Source: Dehalobacter sp. CP (lineage in GTDB: Bacteria > Bacillota_B > Desulfitobacteriia > Desulfitobacteriales > Syntrophobotulaceae). Taken from it: 64,000 bases of DNA. Positions within the stretch are counted from its first letter, which is position 1. The number at the start of each line of letters is the position of its first letter. The translations under genes and the position numbers were made by a program. Where the stretch lies: positions 62,001 through 126,000 of the forward strand of contig VMEE01000083.1 of the NCBI GenBank assembly GCA_009910795.1. The letters are read 5' to 3'. A model generated the notes under the pieces. It saw nothing but the letters and a program-made list of their open reading frames with translations. It had not been told where the DNA came from and did no database searches. Shown one piece after another: positions 1 to 8,542 of the stretch.

Positions 1-1
1 T

Positions 2-787
2 AAAGTACTGGCCAGGGTGATCGCTGAAGCCGCTGAACAGAGTGGAATTCCGGAAGGTGCGATTCAGCTTATACCGAAGACGGATAGAGAGTATGCCCTG
101 CAGCTGATGCGCATGAATAAATATATCGATGTGATCATTCCGCGGGGCGGGGCAGGACTGATTCACACAGTGGTTGAAAATTCCACCGTTCCGGTGATTG
201 AGACGGGTACAGGGGTCTGTCATGCTTATGTTGATCTCGATGCTGATTATGAAAAGGCAGTATCGGTAGTCTTTAACGCCAAAACTCAGAAACCCGGCGT
301 CTGCAATGCGCTGGAAACCTTGCTCGTTCATGAGGCGGTGGCGGAAGAGTACCTGCCGATGATTGGAAGAAAGTTTAAAGCGTACGGTGTTGAGATACGC
401 GGCTGTGAAAGAGTCAGAAAGATTTTGGATTATGCTGTTCCGGCAACGGAAGAAGATTGGTCGACGGAGTACCTTGATTTGATCATCAGCGTTAAGGTCG
501 TCAACAGTATTGACGAAGCGCTGGATCATATTTATACGTATAGCACGAAGCATTCTGAGACGATCATTACCGAAAACTACACGGCCTCTCAGCGTTTTTT
601 AAATGAAATTGATGCGGCCGCGGTTTATGTCAATACTTCAACGCGTTTTACCGATGGCGGAAGGTTCGGCTTTGGTGCTGAAATTGGCATTAGCACGCAA
701 AAGCTGCATGCCCGTGGTCCGATGGCTTTGCCGGAACTGACGACGATCAAATATATTGTTTATGGAAACGGCCATATTGTGGAATAG
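2..787 (+). CDS. proA: Gamma-glutamyl phosphate reductase, C-terminal part
   Basis: This is the second NADPH-dependent step of proline synthesis, reducing gamma-glutamyl phosphate to the semialdehyde in the cytoplasm. The reading frame is open from the left window edge, so the true start lies upstream. About 261 residues of a family usually near 415 are present. The aldehyde-dehydrogenase-type catalytic cysteine lies in GVCNALETLL (about residue 101 of this fragment), and the glycine-rich IIPRGGAGLI and C-terminal FGFGAEIGISTQKLHARGP signatures are typical of ProA. A proB gene would be expected upstream but is outside the window. The identification is secure; only the 5' end is missing. Confidence 0.95.
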   Translation, partial: KVLARVIAEAAEQSGIPEGAIQLIPKTDREYALQLMRMNKYIDVIIPRGGAGLIHTVVENSTVPVIETGTGVCHAYVDLDADYEKAVSVVFNAKTQKPGVCNALETLLVHEAVAEEYLPMIGRKFKAYGVEIRGCERVRKILDYAVPATEEDWSTEYLDLIISVKVVNSIDEALDHIYTYSTKHSETIITENYTASQRFLNEIDAAAVYVNTSTRFTDGGRFGFGAEIGISTQKLHARGPMALPELTTIKYIVYGNGHIVE

Positions 788-892
788 GCTTGATGCTGGA
801 TTTGTGGCACGCATACCAAATAGGGAGTAATATAAATAGATGTTTTCAAGTTCTGGTATGAATGCTTATAGATTTCTTCGCGCATCTTTGTG

Positions 893-921
893 TTGCGGTG
901 AAATCTGGCGGGTGCTATAAT
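893..921 (+). promoter_or_regulatory. Sigma-A-like promoter with extended -10
   Basis: TTGCGG at 893-898 is separated by 17 bp from TATAAT at 916-921, which has an upstream TG (extended -10). It points toward the hydrogenase operon about 440 bp away. It could instead make a non-coding leader. Confidence 0.45.
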
Positions 922-1260
922 TTTTCAAGAGATATTCTATATTCATTCTGGTGAATATTTAGGATTTCGAAGTAAATATTGAGGTTGTTTTTGATATATT
1001 CGTGTTATCGCTGTATACTTTTTACTCTGTACCGGACCGGCTTTGGGATATTTCTTTTTGCCCATTTTGATGATCCGTGCGTGAAAGGTATGAGACCTTG
1101 AACGATTCCTTTGGATGGTTAGCACAGTGTGTTAATACCATAGATAAGTTTCTATAAGGGGGCGATATTTTTTATTCTTTAGTTTGTGATCGTTAGTACT
1201 TGGAACAAATTTGAATGGATATATTAAAAGTTATACGTATATTTTGATATATCTAGACTG

Positions 1261-1292
1261 CCAAAGGCTCGACGCCAACCAAGTTTTCTTTA
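1261..1292 (+). repeat. Short motif shared by three gene leaders, copy 1
   Basis: The stretch starts CCAAAGGCTCGACGCC and ends AAGTTTTCTTTA. Related sequences occur at 23914-23945 and 51181-51208. All three lie about 75-85 nt upstream of a start codon on the same strand. Function unknown. Confidence 0.4.
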
Positions 1293-1327
1293 AAATGTAG
1301 GGAGGGATTCTTTTTTTTGGACACTGG

Positions 1328-1345
1328 TTGTGAATTTGAACACAA
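1328..1345. promoter_or_regulatory. Rex-like operator ahead of the hydrogenase operon
   Basis: TTGTGAATTTGAACACAA is an 18-bp imperfect inverted repeat with TTGTG and CACAA ends. Rex, the NADH/NAD+ sensing repressor, binds 18-bp sites of the type TTGTkAA-N4-TTmACAA. The right half here deviates in its inner two bases. It sits 23 bp before the first start codon, a fitting operator position. Confidence 0.4.
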
Positions 1346-1368
1346 AAAGTTACCTAAGGAGGTAAAAA

Positions 1369-1878
1369 ATGAGCAACAAAGTTGAAAATTGTCAATGTTG
1401 CTGTAGCGAAGAAACCGACCAACAAAAATTGGACATGATTGCTGAAGTGATCGAAAAATACAAGAATAGAGAAGGAAGCCTGATTCAAGTTCTTCATATG
1501 GCGCAGAATATTTATGGATATTTGCCTCTGGAAATCCAGAGATTTATTGCAGAAAGTTTGAACAAGCCTTTGTCGGAGGTATCGGGTGTTGTTACTTTTT
1601 ACTCTTTCTTTTCGACCCAGCCCAGAGGAAAGCACATTATCCGTGTTTGCCTTGGTACGGCTTGCTACGTAAGGGGCGGCAAGAAAATTATCGATCGTCT
1701 GGAACAGATCCTGGACATAGAAGTTGGCGGAACAACGAAAGACAGGCTCTTCACTTTTGAGGTAGCCCGTTGTATCGGTGCCTGCGGACTGGCTCCAGCC
1801 ATGATGATTGACGATGTCGTGTATAAGCAGGTTAACCCGGATAAGCTTGATAGTATCCTGAATAAATATAGAAATTAG
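1369..1878 (+). CDS. NuoE/HydC-like [2Fe-2S] subunit of [FeFe]-hydrogenase
   Basis: This is a 169-residue thioredoxin-fold [2Fe-2S] protein related to the 24-kDa subunit of complex I and to the small subunit of trimeric NAD(P)-linked [FeFe]-hydrogenases (HydC/HndA). The four cluster ligands are visible as C94-x4-C99 and C135-x3-C139. The start follows a strong TAAGGAGGT site. The N-terminus has an unusual cysteine group (C8, C10, C11, C12), which may be an extra metal site or chance. It is the first gene of a three-gene operon, 27 bp before the NuoF-like gene. The likely role is electron relay in a cytoplasmic hydrogenase complex; the exact redox partner cannot be told from sequence alone. 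Confidence 0.88.
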   Translation: MSNKVENCQCCCSEETDQQKLDMIAEVIEKYKNREGSLIQVLHMAQNIYGYLPLEIQRFIAESLNKPLSEVSGVVTFYSFFSTQPRGKHIIRVCLGTACYVRGGKKIIDRLEQILDIEVGGTTKDRLFTFEVARCIGACGLAPAMMIDDVVYKQVNPDKLDSILNKYRN

Positions 1879-1905
1879 GGTAGGGCTGGAGGTGAAATAA
1901 AGCGC

Positions 1906-4900
1906 ATGAAAGTCAATAGTGTTGCTGATTTGGATCAAATTAAAAAGGAATACAGTGAAAAACTGTCAAAGTATCATTATCAAATCCTTGTATGCGGAGG
2001 CGCAGGTTGTGTATCCTCCAACTGCGGTGAAGTATCCGCTGCGCTTGTGAAATATCTGGAAGAATACGAGCTTCAGGACAAGGTTGCAGTTAGTGAAACA
2101 GGCTGTATGGGGACTTGTGCGGTCGGTCCTGTCCTTCTTATTCTACCTGATGAAACTTTTTATACGGATGTTAATCCCGAAAAAATGGCCGAGATCGTAA
2201 AATCTCACATTATCAACGGTACGGTGCTGGAAAAGTATACATTCTACGATCAGACGCTTGGCAAACACGTTCCCAATATTAAGGATATTGATTTCTTCAA
2301 AGACCAGGTCAAAATTGCGCTCAGAAACTGCGGTCAGATCGAATACGCTTCGATTGACGCTTATATTGCCAAAGACGGCTATTATGCGATTGCCAAAGCT
2401 GTGGGGGGCATGAAGCAGCAGGATGTTGTCGATGAAGTTAAAAAGTCCGGCATCAGAGGCCGCGGCGGTGCAGGGTTCCCTACAGGCATCAAATGGGAAG
2501 CTGGAATGAAATCAACGAGCGATCAGAAATTCATGGTCTGCAATGCTGACGAAGGAGACCCCGGTGCGTTCATGGACAGAAGCGTCATCGAAGGTGACCC
2601 GCACAGTGTCATTGAAGGGATGATGCTCGGTGGTTATGCGATTGGTGCAAGCATGGGCTATGTCTATATCCGGGCGGAGTATCCGATTGCCGTTGAACGT
2701 CTGGGTGCCGCGATTGAAGAAGCCCGCGAGTGCGGCCTGCTCGGAGCGAAACTGTTTGGTTCGGATTTTGAGTTTAACCTGGAAATCCGGATTGGCGCAG
2801 GCGCTTTTGTCTGCGGTGAAGAAACATCTTTGATGGCTTCGATCGAAGGCAAACGCGGGGAACCCAAACAAAAACCACCGTTCCCGTTCGAACGCGGCTT
2901 GTTTGGCAAACCGACCATTATCAACAACGTAGAAACCTTAGCATGCATTCCTCCGATCATTCTGAAGGGTTCGCACTGGTATTCGCAGTTTGGCACTGAA
3001 AAGAGCAAAGGCACCAAGGTCTTCGCACTGGCCGGAGATATCGTCAATACCGGTATCGTCGAAGTCCCGATGGGCATGAGCCTTGGCAATATTTTGTTCA
3101 ATATTGGTGGGGGCATTCCCGGAGGTAAAAACTTCAAGGCTGCCCAGGCCGGAGGCCCTTCCGGCGGCTGTATAACGAAGGAATATCTGAATACGCCGAT
3201 GGATTATGAAAATATCAGCAAAATCGGTGCCATTATGGGATCCGGCGGACTGGTCGTCATGAATGAGGATACCTGTATGGTCGATACCGCCAGGTATTTC
3301 ATGGATTTCATCCAGGATGAGTCCTGCGGAAAATGCGTTCCGTGCCGTGTGGGAACGAAGAGAATGCTCGAGATCCTGGAACGCATTACCAAGGGAGAAG
3401 GCCAGGAAGGCGATATCGAACTTCTCGAAGAGCTCGGCGCTCAGATCAAAGAAACCGCAATGTGCGGTTTGGGTCAGACGGCTCCCAATCCGGTCTTAAG
3501 CACCATCCGGTATTTCCGTGACGAATACGAAGAGCATATCAAGAACAAATACTGCCGCGCCGGCGTATGTTCGGATTTATTCCTTTCGCCGTGTGAGAAT
3601 GCCTGCCCGGCAAGCGTCAATGTACCCGGTTATATGGGCTTGATCTCGGCAGGAAGATATATCGATGCTTACAACCTTATCAGACAGGAAAATCCGTTTC
3701 CGGCTATTTGCGGAAGAATTTGCACGCACCCGTGCGAAAGCAAATGCCGCAGGGCGCAGCTGGACGAAGCGATCTCGATTTCCGATCTGAAACGGTTCGT
3801 GGCGGATTATGCGTTCAAGCATGAGGAAGAATCCACGAAAGACATTGTCTTTCCGAAAAACGGCAAGAGCGTCGGCATTATTGGCGCAGGTCCTTCAGGC
3901 TTGACTTGCGGCTATTACCTGGCAAGACTTGGCTATGAGGTCGATGTTTATGAAGCAGCACCTGTGGCCGGAGGCCTACTTGCATTTGGTATTCCGGAAT
4001 ACAGGCTGCCCAAAGACGTGCTCAAGCATGAAATCAAACTGATTGAGCAAGTCGGCGTCAAGATCCATCTGAATACCGAAGTAGGCAATGACGTCAGCTT
4101 CGCCGGGCTGCGCAAAAAACATCATTCCATTTATATTGCAACAGGAACCCAGCTGTCCAACAAGATCAATATCCCGGGCGAAGACCTCGAAGGGGTTGTT
4201 CACGGCTTGAATTTCCTGCGCAATGTGAACCTCGGACAGGATGTGAAGATCGGTGAAACCGTGGCGATTATCGGCGGCGGCAATACTGCGATTGATGCAG
4301 CTAGAACGGCTTTAAGGTTAGGCGCTAAGAAAGTCAATGTTTTGTATAGAAGAACTATCCAAGATATGCCTGCTGATGCCAGAGAAATCTGCGATATGAT
4401 TGAAGAAGGCATTGAGATTATTCCGCTGGTTGCCCCGACCCGTTTTATTGGCAAAGACAAAATTGAAGCAATTGAATGCGTCAGAATGAAGGTGAGCGGC
4501 TTTGATTCTGCCGGCAGAAGAAAACCAAAAATTGAAGAAGGATCCACTTTCACCCTGAAGGTCGATATGGTCATCCCGGCGGTCAGCCAGTCTTCGGATC
4601 TGCCGTTTGTCGGAATGGATGATGTTGAATTAACAGAGTGGGGAACTTTTATTACGGATAAAGACACCTTGATGACCACGATGGATGGCGTATTTGCCGG
4701 CGGTGACGTTGCCAGAGGTTCCGATGTCGCAATCACGGCAATTGCAGACGGTAAGAAAGCTGCATCTTCCATTGACCTCTACCTGGGTGGCAAAGGCGTA
4801 CTGAATAAAGGCGAAAAGATCGAAATACCTGCGCCGGCAGATCAGGACGAACTCGTTGAGCATGCCAGATTCCCAATGGAAGTTCTTGACCCTGAAAAGA

Positions 4901-4992
4901 GAAAAGACTGCTTCTGCGAGGTGGCTCAAGGGTACCACAAGCTCAATGCAATTGCAGAATCTATGCGCTGTTTACGCTGTGACAGGAGGTAG
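1906..4992 (+). CDS. NuoF-like flavoprotein fused to GltD/NfnB-like FAD-NAD(P) oxidoreductase
   Basis: This 1028-residue multidomain protein has, in order: an N-terminal thioredoxin-like [2Fe-2S] domain (about 25-110, CGGAGCVSSNC and CMGTC); a NuoF core with the FMN/NADH glycine motif GRGGAGFPTG (about 185-195); the NuoF C-terminal [4Fe-4S] motif SCGKCVPC (about 472-480); then a GltD-like module. That module has its helical cysteine-rich domain (about 555-635, CENACP, CGRICTHPCESKC), a first dinucleotide fold GAGPSG (about 660) and a second GGGNTAID (about 790). It ends with a CLRCD cysteine pair. The first half is as in HydB of bifurcating hydrogenases. The second half resembles the FAD/NADPH subunit of glutamate synthase and Nfn. 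The fusion suggests two pyridine-nucleotide sites in one subunit. Co-transcribed with hydA, 9 bp upstream of it. Confidence 0.88.
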   Translation: MKVNSVADLDQIKKEYSEKLSKYHYQILVCGGAGCVSSNCGEVSAALVKYLEEYELQDKVAVSETGCMGTCAVGPVLLILPDETFYTDVNPEKMAEIVKSHIINGTVLEKYTFYDQTLGKHVPNIKDIDFFKDQVKIALRNCGQIEYASIDAYIAKDGYYAIAKAVGGMKQQDVVDEVKKSGIRGRGGAGFPTGIKWEAGMKSTSDQKFMVCNADEGDPGAFMDRSVIEGDPHSVIEGMMLGGYAIGASMGYVYIRAEYPIAVERLGAAIEEARECGLLGAKLFGSDFEFNLEIRIGAGAFVCGEETSLMASIEGKRGEPKQKPPFPFERGLFGKPTIINNVETLACIPPIILKGSHWYSQFGTEKSKGTKVFALAGDIVNTGIVEVPMGMSLGNILFNIGGGIPGGKNFKAAQAGGPSGGCITKEYLNTPMDYENISKIGAIMGSGGLVVMNEDTCMVDTARYFMDFIQDESCGKCVPCRVGTKRMLEILERITKGEGQEGDIELLEELGAQIKETAMCGLGQTAPNPVLSTIRYFRDEYEEHIKNKYCRAGVCSDLFLSPCENACPASVNVPGYMGLISAGRYIDAYNLIRQENPFPAICGRICTHPCESKCRRAQLDEAISISDLKRFVADYAFKHEEESTKDIVFPKNGKSVGIIGAGPSGLTCGYYLARLGYEVDVYEAAPVAGGLLAFGIPEYRLPKDVLKHEIKLIEQVGVKIHLNTEVGNDVSFAGLRKKHHSIYIATGTQLSNKINIPGEDLEGVVHGLNFLRNVNLGQDVKIGETVAIIGGGNTAIDAARTALRLGAKKVNVLYRRTIQDMPADAREICDMIEEGIEIIPLVAPTRFIGKDKIEAIECVRMKVSGFDSAGRRKPKIEEGSTFTLKVDMVIPAVSQSSDLPFVGMDDVELTEWGTFITDKDTLMTTMDGVFAGGDVARGSDVAITAIADGKKAASSIDLYLGGKGVLNKGEKIEIPAPADQDELVEHARFPMEVLDPEKRKDCFCEVAQGYHKLNAIAESMRCLRCDRR

Positions 4993-5001
4993 GGTAAAGG
5001 C

Positions 5002-6786
5002 ATGGTAAATTTAAGAATTAATAACAAAAGTGTTTCCGCTTTGGAGGGCGCGACTATCCTGGAAGCCGCGAAACAGAACAATATTCATATTCCTAACTTG
5101 TGCTATTTGGAAGGCGTTCATAAGTTTGGTTCCTGCAGACTGTGCGTTGTTGAAGTCGAAGGCGCCAAGAGCCTTCAGCCTTCCTGCATGGTTACGGTCA
5201 GAGAAGGAATGGTTGTCAAAACCAACACCGAAAAAGTCCGTAAGGCCCGGAAAGTCCTTTATGAACTGATTCTGTCCGACCATCCGAAAGACTGTCTGAA
5301 CTGCGAACGCAATCAAAGCTGCGAGCTGCAGGAAATGGGTAATATGCTCGGCGTCAGTGAAGCCCGTTTCGAAGGAAAACGTTCAGCCGGCTGCATCGAC
5401 AAATCCCCTTCTATTACCCGGGATATGTCCAAATGCATTCTTTGCCGCAGATGTATCACTGTCTGCAACGAAATTCAGCAGGTTGGTATTCTGAATGCAC
5501 AAAACCGCGGATTTAAGACGGTTGTCGGTCCGGCTATGGATCTGCCGATTAATTCCGTAAACTGTGCTTACTGCGGACAGTGTACGGTGGTTTGTCCTGT
5601 AGGCGCGCTGAAGGAAACCGATGCGATTCAGGATGTCTGGCAGGCGATCAATGATCCCAATAAACGCGTTGTTGTTCAGGTTGCCCCTGCGATTAGGGCT
5701 GCAATCGGCGAAGAGTTCGGGCTGGAACCCGGGACACTCGTTACCGGCAAACTCGCTTCTGCTTTGAGAGAACTCGGCTTCGACGATGTGTTCGACACCA
5801 ACTTTACGGCTGACCTGACCATTATGGAAGAAGGCACCGAATTCTTGACCAGGGTGAAAAATGCGCTGACCGGCGGCCAGGCTACCCTGCCGATGATTAC
5901 AAGCTGTAGCCCGGGCTGGATCAAATATGTTGAGCATGCTTATCCGGAAGAACTTGACCATCTCTCGACCTGTAAATCTCCGCATACCATGCTTGGGGCG
6001 CTGGCGAAGTCCTATTATGCCGACAAGATTGAAGTGGATCCGAAGGACATGTATGTTGTATCGATCATGCCCTGTACGGCCAAGAAGTTCGAAATTTCCA
6101 GACCGGAAATGCAGAACAATGGCGTACAGAATGTCGATGCCGTACTGACGACCAGAGAACTTGCCAAGATGATTAAGGAAGCCGGCATTGATTTTATAAA
6201 CCTCGAAGACAGCAAATTTGACAATCCGCTGGGTCTTTCCTCCGGTGCTGCCGATATCTTCGGCGTTACCGGCGGTGTTATGGAAGCTGCCCTGCGTACG
6301 GTTTACGAAGTGGTTACGGGACGGGAACTGCCGTTTGATAAGCTCCATGTTACTCCGATCGTTGGCCTGGAACAGATTAAGACGGCGGATGTGATCATCG
6401 AGAATCCTGTTGAAGTTTATAAGTTCCTCGACGGAGTTACGGTAAAAGTTGCTGTAACCAGTGGTCTGGCAGGAGCGAAGATCCTTCTGGACCAAATTGC
6501 CAAAGGTGAATCCCCCTATCACTTTATCGAAGTGATGGGATGCCCCGGCGGCTGCATCAGCGGCGGCGGCCAGCCCAGACCGACCACACCGGAGATTCGT
6601 CAGAAACGTCTCCAGGCTATTTATAAGGAAGATGAAGGCAAGCAGCTTAGAAAATCTCATGAGAATGAAGATGTCATGAAACTGTATGCCGAGTTTCTGA
6701 AAGAACCCAATGGCCATAAATCGCATGAACTGCTGCACACGCATTATACGCAGCGCGGCAAGTTTAACGAATATCTCTGCAAGTAG
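5002..6786 (+). CDS. hydA: [FeFe]-hydrogenase catalytic subunit, group A, multi-cluster
   Basis: This is a cytoplasmic catalytic subunit for reversible H2 oxidation/production, 594 residues. Visible cluster sites are an N-terminal [2Fe-2S] (C34, C45, C48, C62), a His-ligated [4Fe-4S] (H94, C98, C101, C107) and two ferredoxin-type [4Fe-4S] (C145/148/151/155 and C188/191/194/198). The H-cluster domain follows with L1 TSCSPGW (about 300), L2 MPCTAKKFE (C358) and L3 MGCPGGCISGGGQP (C514, C518). L1 differs from the textbook TSCCPGW. Last gene of the operon with the NuoE- and NuoF-like partners, which places it with NAD(P)- and ferredoxin-linked, possibly bifurcating, enzymes. The maturases HydEFG are not in the window. 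A terminator follows directly. Confidence 0.93.
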   Translation: MVNLRINNKSVSALEGATILEAAKQNNIHIPNLCYLEGVHKFGSCRLCVVEVEGAKSLQPSCMVTVREGMVVKTNTEKVRKARKVLYELILSDHPKDCLNCERNQSCELQEMGNMLGVSEARFEGKRSAGCIDKSPSITRDMSKCILCRRCITVCNEIQQVGILNAQNRGFKTVVGPAMDLPINSVNCAYCGQCTVVCPVGALKETDAIQDVWQAINDPNKRVVVQVAPAIRAAIGEEFGLEPGTLVTGKLASALRELGFDDVFDTNFTADLTIMEEGTEFLTRVKNALTGGQATLPMITSCSPGWIKYVEHAYPEELDHLSTCKSPHTMLGALAKSYYADKIEVDPKDMYVVSIMPCTAKKFEISRPEMQNNGVQNVDAVLTTRELAKMIKEAGIDFINLEDSKFDNPLGLSSGAADIFGVTGGVMEAALRTVYEVVTGRELPFDKLHVTPIVGLEQIKTADVIIENPVEVYKFLDGVTVKVAVTSGLAGAKILLDQIAKGESPYHFIEVMGCPGGCISGGGQPRPTTPEIRQKRLQAIYKEDEGKQLRKSHENEDVMKLYAEFLKEPNGHKSHELLHTHYTQRGKFNEYLCK

Positions 6787-6795
6787 GGTACAATC

Positions 6796-6838
6796 GAAAG
6801 AGCCTAACAGTTAAAGTTGTAGGCTCTTTCTTTTTTTT
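6796..6838 (+). terminator. Rho-independent terminator after hydA
   Basis: An 11-bp perfect stem (GAAAGAGCCTA with TAGGCTCTTTC) encloses a 13-nt loop and is followed by eight T. It ends the hydrogenase operon. Confidence 0.92.
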
Positions 6839-6913
6839 CGGGAATGCTGTAATATTAATTTTCCAAGGAAACAATGCAGCTTTAATTTAGACTAAGGACA
6901 GGTACACCGTTTG

Positions 6914-7750
6914 ATGCAAATTAATCAGGGAAAAACGAAAAAAGGGTTTGATGGGCAGTCGGATACACATAACCGGACAAAGCTCCTGAATATACTCAGA
7001 GGGGCGGTTTTCCCATTAGCTGTGATTGTAGTTTGGGAATTAGCGGCACGCAGCAGTCTGGTTAATACCTACATCTTGCCTCCGCCAAGTGAGATATTAA
7101 AAACATTTCTGCATATGCTTACAACCGGGATTTGGGAAGAACATCTGCTGGCAAGTTTACGGAGATTGGTGTACGGGTTCTTTTTGACGGTTGTTTTTGC
7201 AGTTCCGATGGGTATTCTGGTAGGGAAAGCCAGAGGGTTCAGACATTGGGTGAATCCTACGCTGCATTTTTTGCAGCAGATTCCGCCAATTGCTTGGATC
7301 CCGATTTTTATGCTTCTGCTCGGGATTGATGAAGCTTCCAAAGTAGCCGTCATTGTGTATGCCTCATTTTTCCCGGTTTTCTTGAATACGGTGCAGGGCG
7401 TTACCAGTGTTGATCCGAAGCTGATCGAAGTTGGCCATGCCTATATGCTTTCTCCATGGGAAATGATTAAAAAGGTGTATATCCCTTCGGCAGCCATGTC
7501 GATTTTTGTGGGCCTGAGGCTGGGGTTAAGCAATTGCTGGCGGGCACTGGTCGGAGCGGAAATGCTGGGAGCATCTTCGGGAATAGGCTATCTGATCATT
7601 GAAGGCAGACAATTAGCCCAATACGATAAAATTTTTGTTGCGATAGTCACCATCGGAACTGCCGGGATGCTTATCGACCTTTTCCTCAGAAAAATTGAAA
7701 ATAAGCTAATGCCGTGGAAAAAGATGTATCAAGCAGGTGAGCGCAAATGA
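6914..7750 (+). CDS. ABC transporter permease, SsuC/TauC type
   Basis: This is an inner-membrane permease of the nitrate/sulfonate/taurine import family, about 278 residues. Several hydrophobic helices are visible and the EAA-type loop near EVGHAYMLSPWEMIKKVYIP contacts the ATPase. I place the start at ATG 6914; a TTG one codon earlier (6911) is possible and no good ribosome-binding site decides it. The stop overlaps the next start (ATGA), so translation is coupled to the ATPase gene. The substrate could be an alkanesulfonate, taurine, a thiamine precursor or another small anion. No desulfonating enzyme lies nearby to settle it. Confidence 0.85.
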   Translation: MQINQGKTKKGFDGQSDTHNRTKLLNILRGAVFPLAVIVVWELAARSSLVNTYILPPPSEILKTFLHMLTTGIWEEHLLASLRRLVYGFFLTVVFAVPMGILVGKARGFRHWVNPTLHFLQQIPPIAWIPIFMLLLGIDEASKVAVIVYASFFPVFLNTVQGVTSVDPKLIEVGHAYMLSPWEMIKKVYIPSAAMSIFVGLRLGLSNCWRALVGAEMLGASSGIGYLIIEGRQLAQYDKIFVAIVTIGTAGMLIDLFLRKIENKLMPWKKMYQAGERK

Positions 7751-8490
7751 ATAAGCTTTTAGTCGAAGTCCATGATGTCGGTAAGGTTTTCCACAGCGAC
7801 TGGGGAAGTATTGAAGCCCTGAAAGAAGTCAATTTCCGGTGCAACCAATCAGAATTTGTCAGTATTGTCGGAGCCAGCGGGTGCGGCAAAACTACGCTGC
7901 TCCGGATTATTGCCGGCTTGGAACCGCCGAGCAGCGGAGAAGTGCTGATTGATGGAGAAAACATTGACGGGCCCGGTTATGGGCGTGCCGTCGTATTTCA
8001 GGAACCGCGGCTCTTTCCGTGGCTGACCGTTGAAAAAAATACCGCGCTGGGTATCCAAGGAGTAGAGAAACAAGACGAAGTTGAGAAAATTGTGGCCAGC
8101 TCGCTTCAGTTGGTAGGGTTAACACAGTTTAGCAAAGCGTATCCTCACGAACTGTCCGGAGGAATGGCCCAAAGGGTCTCTTTGGCGCGAGCGCTCACTT
8201 TTAGACCGAAAGTATTCTTGATGGATGAGCCTTTTTCGGCCCTTGATGCCCAGACCAGGACCAGAATGCAGGAAGAAATCATTGATCTTTGGCATAAAAC
8301 CGAAAAAACCGTTATCTTTGTCACCCATGATATCGAAGAAGCACTGACCGTCAGCCAGAAAATCATGATTATGTCGCCGTCTCCCGGTACGATCAAAGAG
8401 GTCTTGGAAGTACCTTTTGCTTATCCAAGAAATCCTGAGGGATTAGAATTTATCAACATGAGGAAATATATACTAGAGGCCATTCGCTAA
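7747..8490 (+). CDS. ABC transporter ATP-binding protein, SsuB/TauB type
   Basis: This is the 247-residue ATPase driving the adjacent permease. The Walker A is GASGCGKTTLL (about 38-48), the Q-loop is in VVFQEPRLFPW, the signature is LSGGMAQRVSLARAL, the Walker B is VFLMDEPFSALD and the switch histidine is in FVTHDIEEAL. The Q-loop wording EPRLFPW is characteristic of the nitrate/sulfonate subfamily. It overlaps the permease by 4 bp and is followed by the binding protein, completing a three-gene importer. Confidence 0.92.
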   Translation: MNKLLVEVHDVGKVFHSDWGSIEALKEVNFRCNQSEFVSIVGASGCGKTTLLRIIAGLEPPSSGEVLIDGENIDGPGYGRAVVFQEPRLFPWLTVEKNTALGIQGVEKQDEVEKIVASSLQLVGLTQFSKAYPHELSGGMAQRVSLARALTFRPKVFLMDEPFSALDAQTRTRMQEEIIDLWHKTEKTVIFVTHDIEEALTVSQKIMIMSPSPGTIKEVLEVPFAYPRNPEGLEFINMRKYILEAIR

Positions 8491-8542
8491 GCGAATCAAA
8501 TGTTTTCGATAAGTATTACGAGGATTACGAGGAGGGTTATTC

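Larger units (their letters stand above)
788..1368. other. Intergenic region between proA and the hydrogenase operon
   Basis: This 581-bp stretch carries no convincing gene. A 60-codon frame on the minus strand (943-1125) has no ribosome-binding site and a low-complexity basic product, so I do not call it. The region contains a sigma-A-like promoter, a short repeat motif shared with two other loci and a Rex-like palindrome, listed separately. If the promoter at 893-921 drives the hydrogenase operon, the leader is about 440 nt long. Confidence 0.6.

Noticed and set aside
943..1125. 60-codon frame on the minus strand between proA and the hydrogenase operon
   Set aside because: No ribosome-binding site, very basic low-complexity product, and it lies in an AT-rich gap with regulatory features on the other strand.
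5383..6744. 453-codon frame opposite hydA
   Set aside because: It is an antisense shadow of a strongly conserved gene; His/Phe-rich composition and no initiation site.
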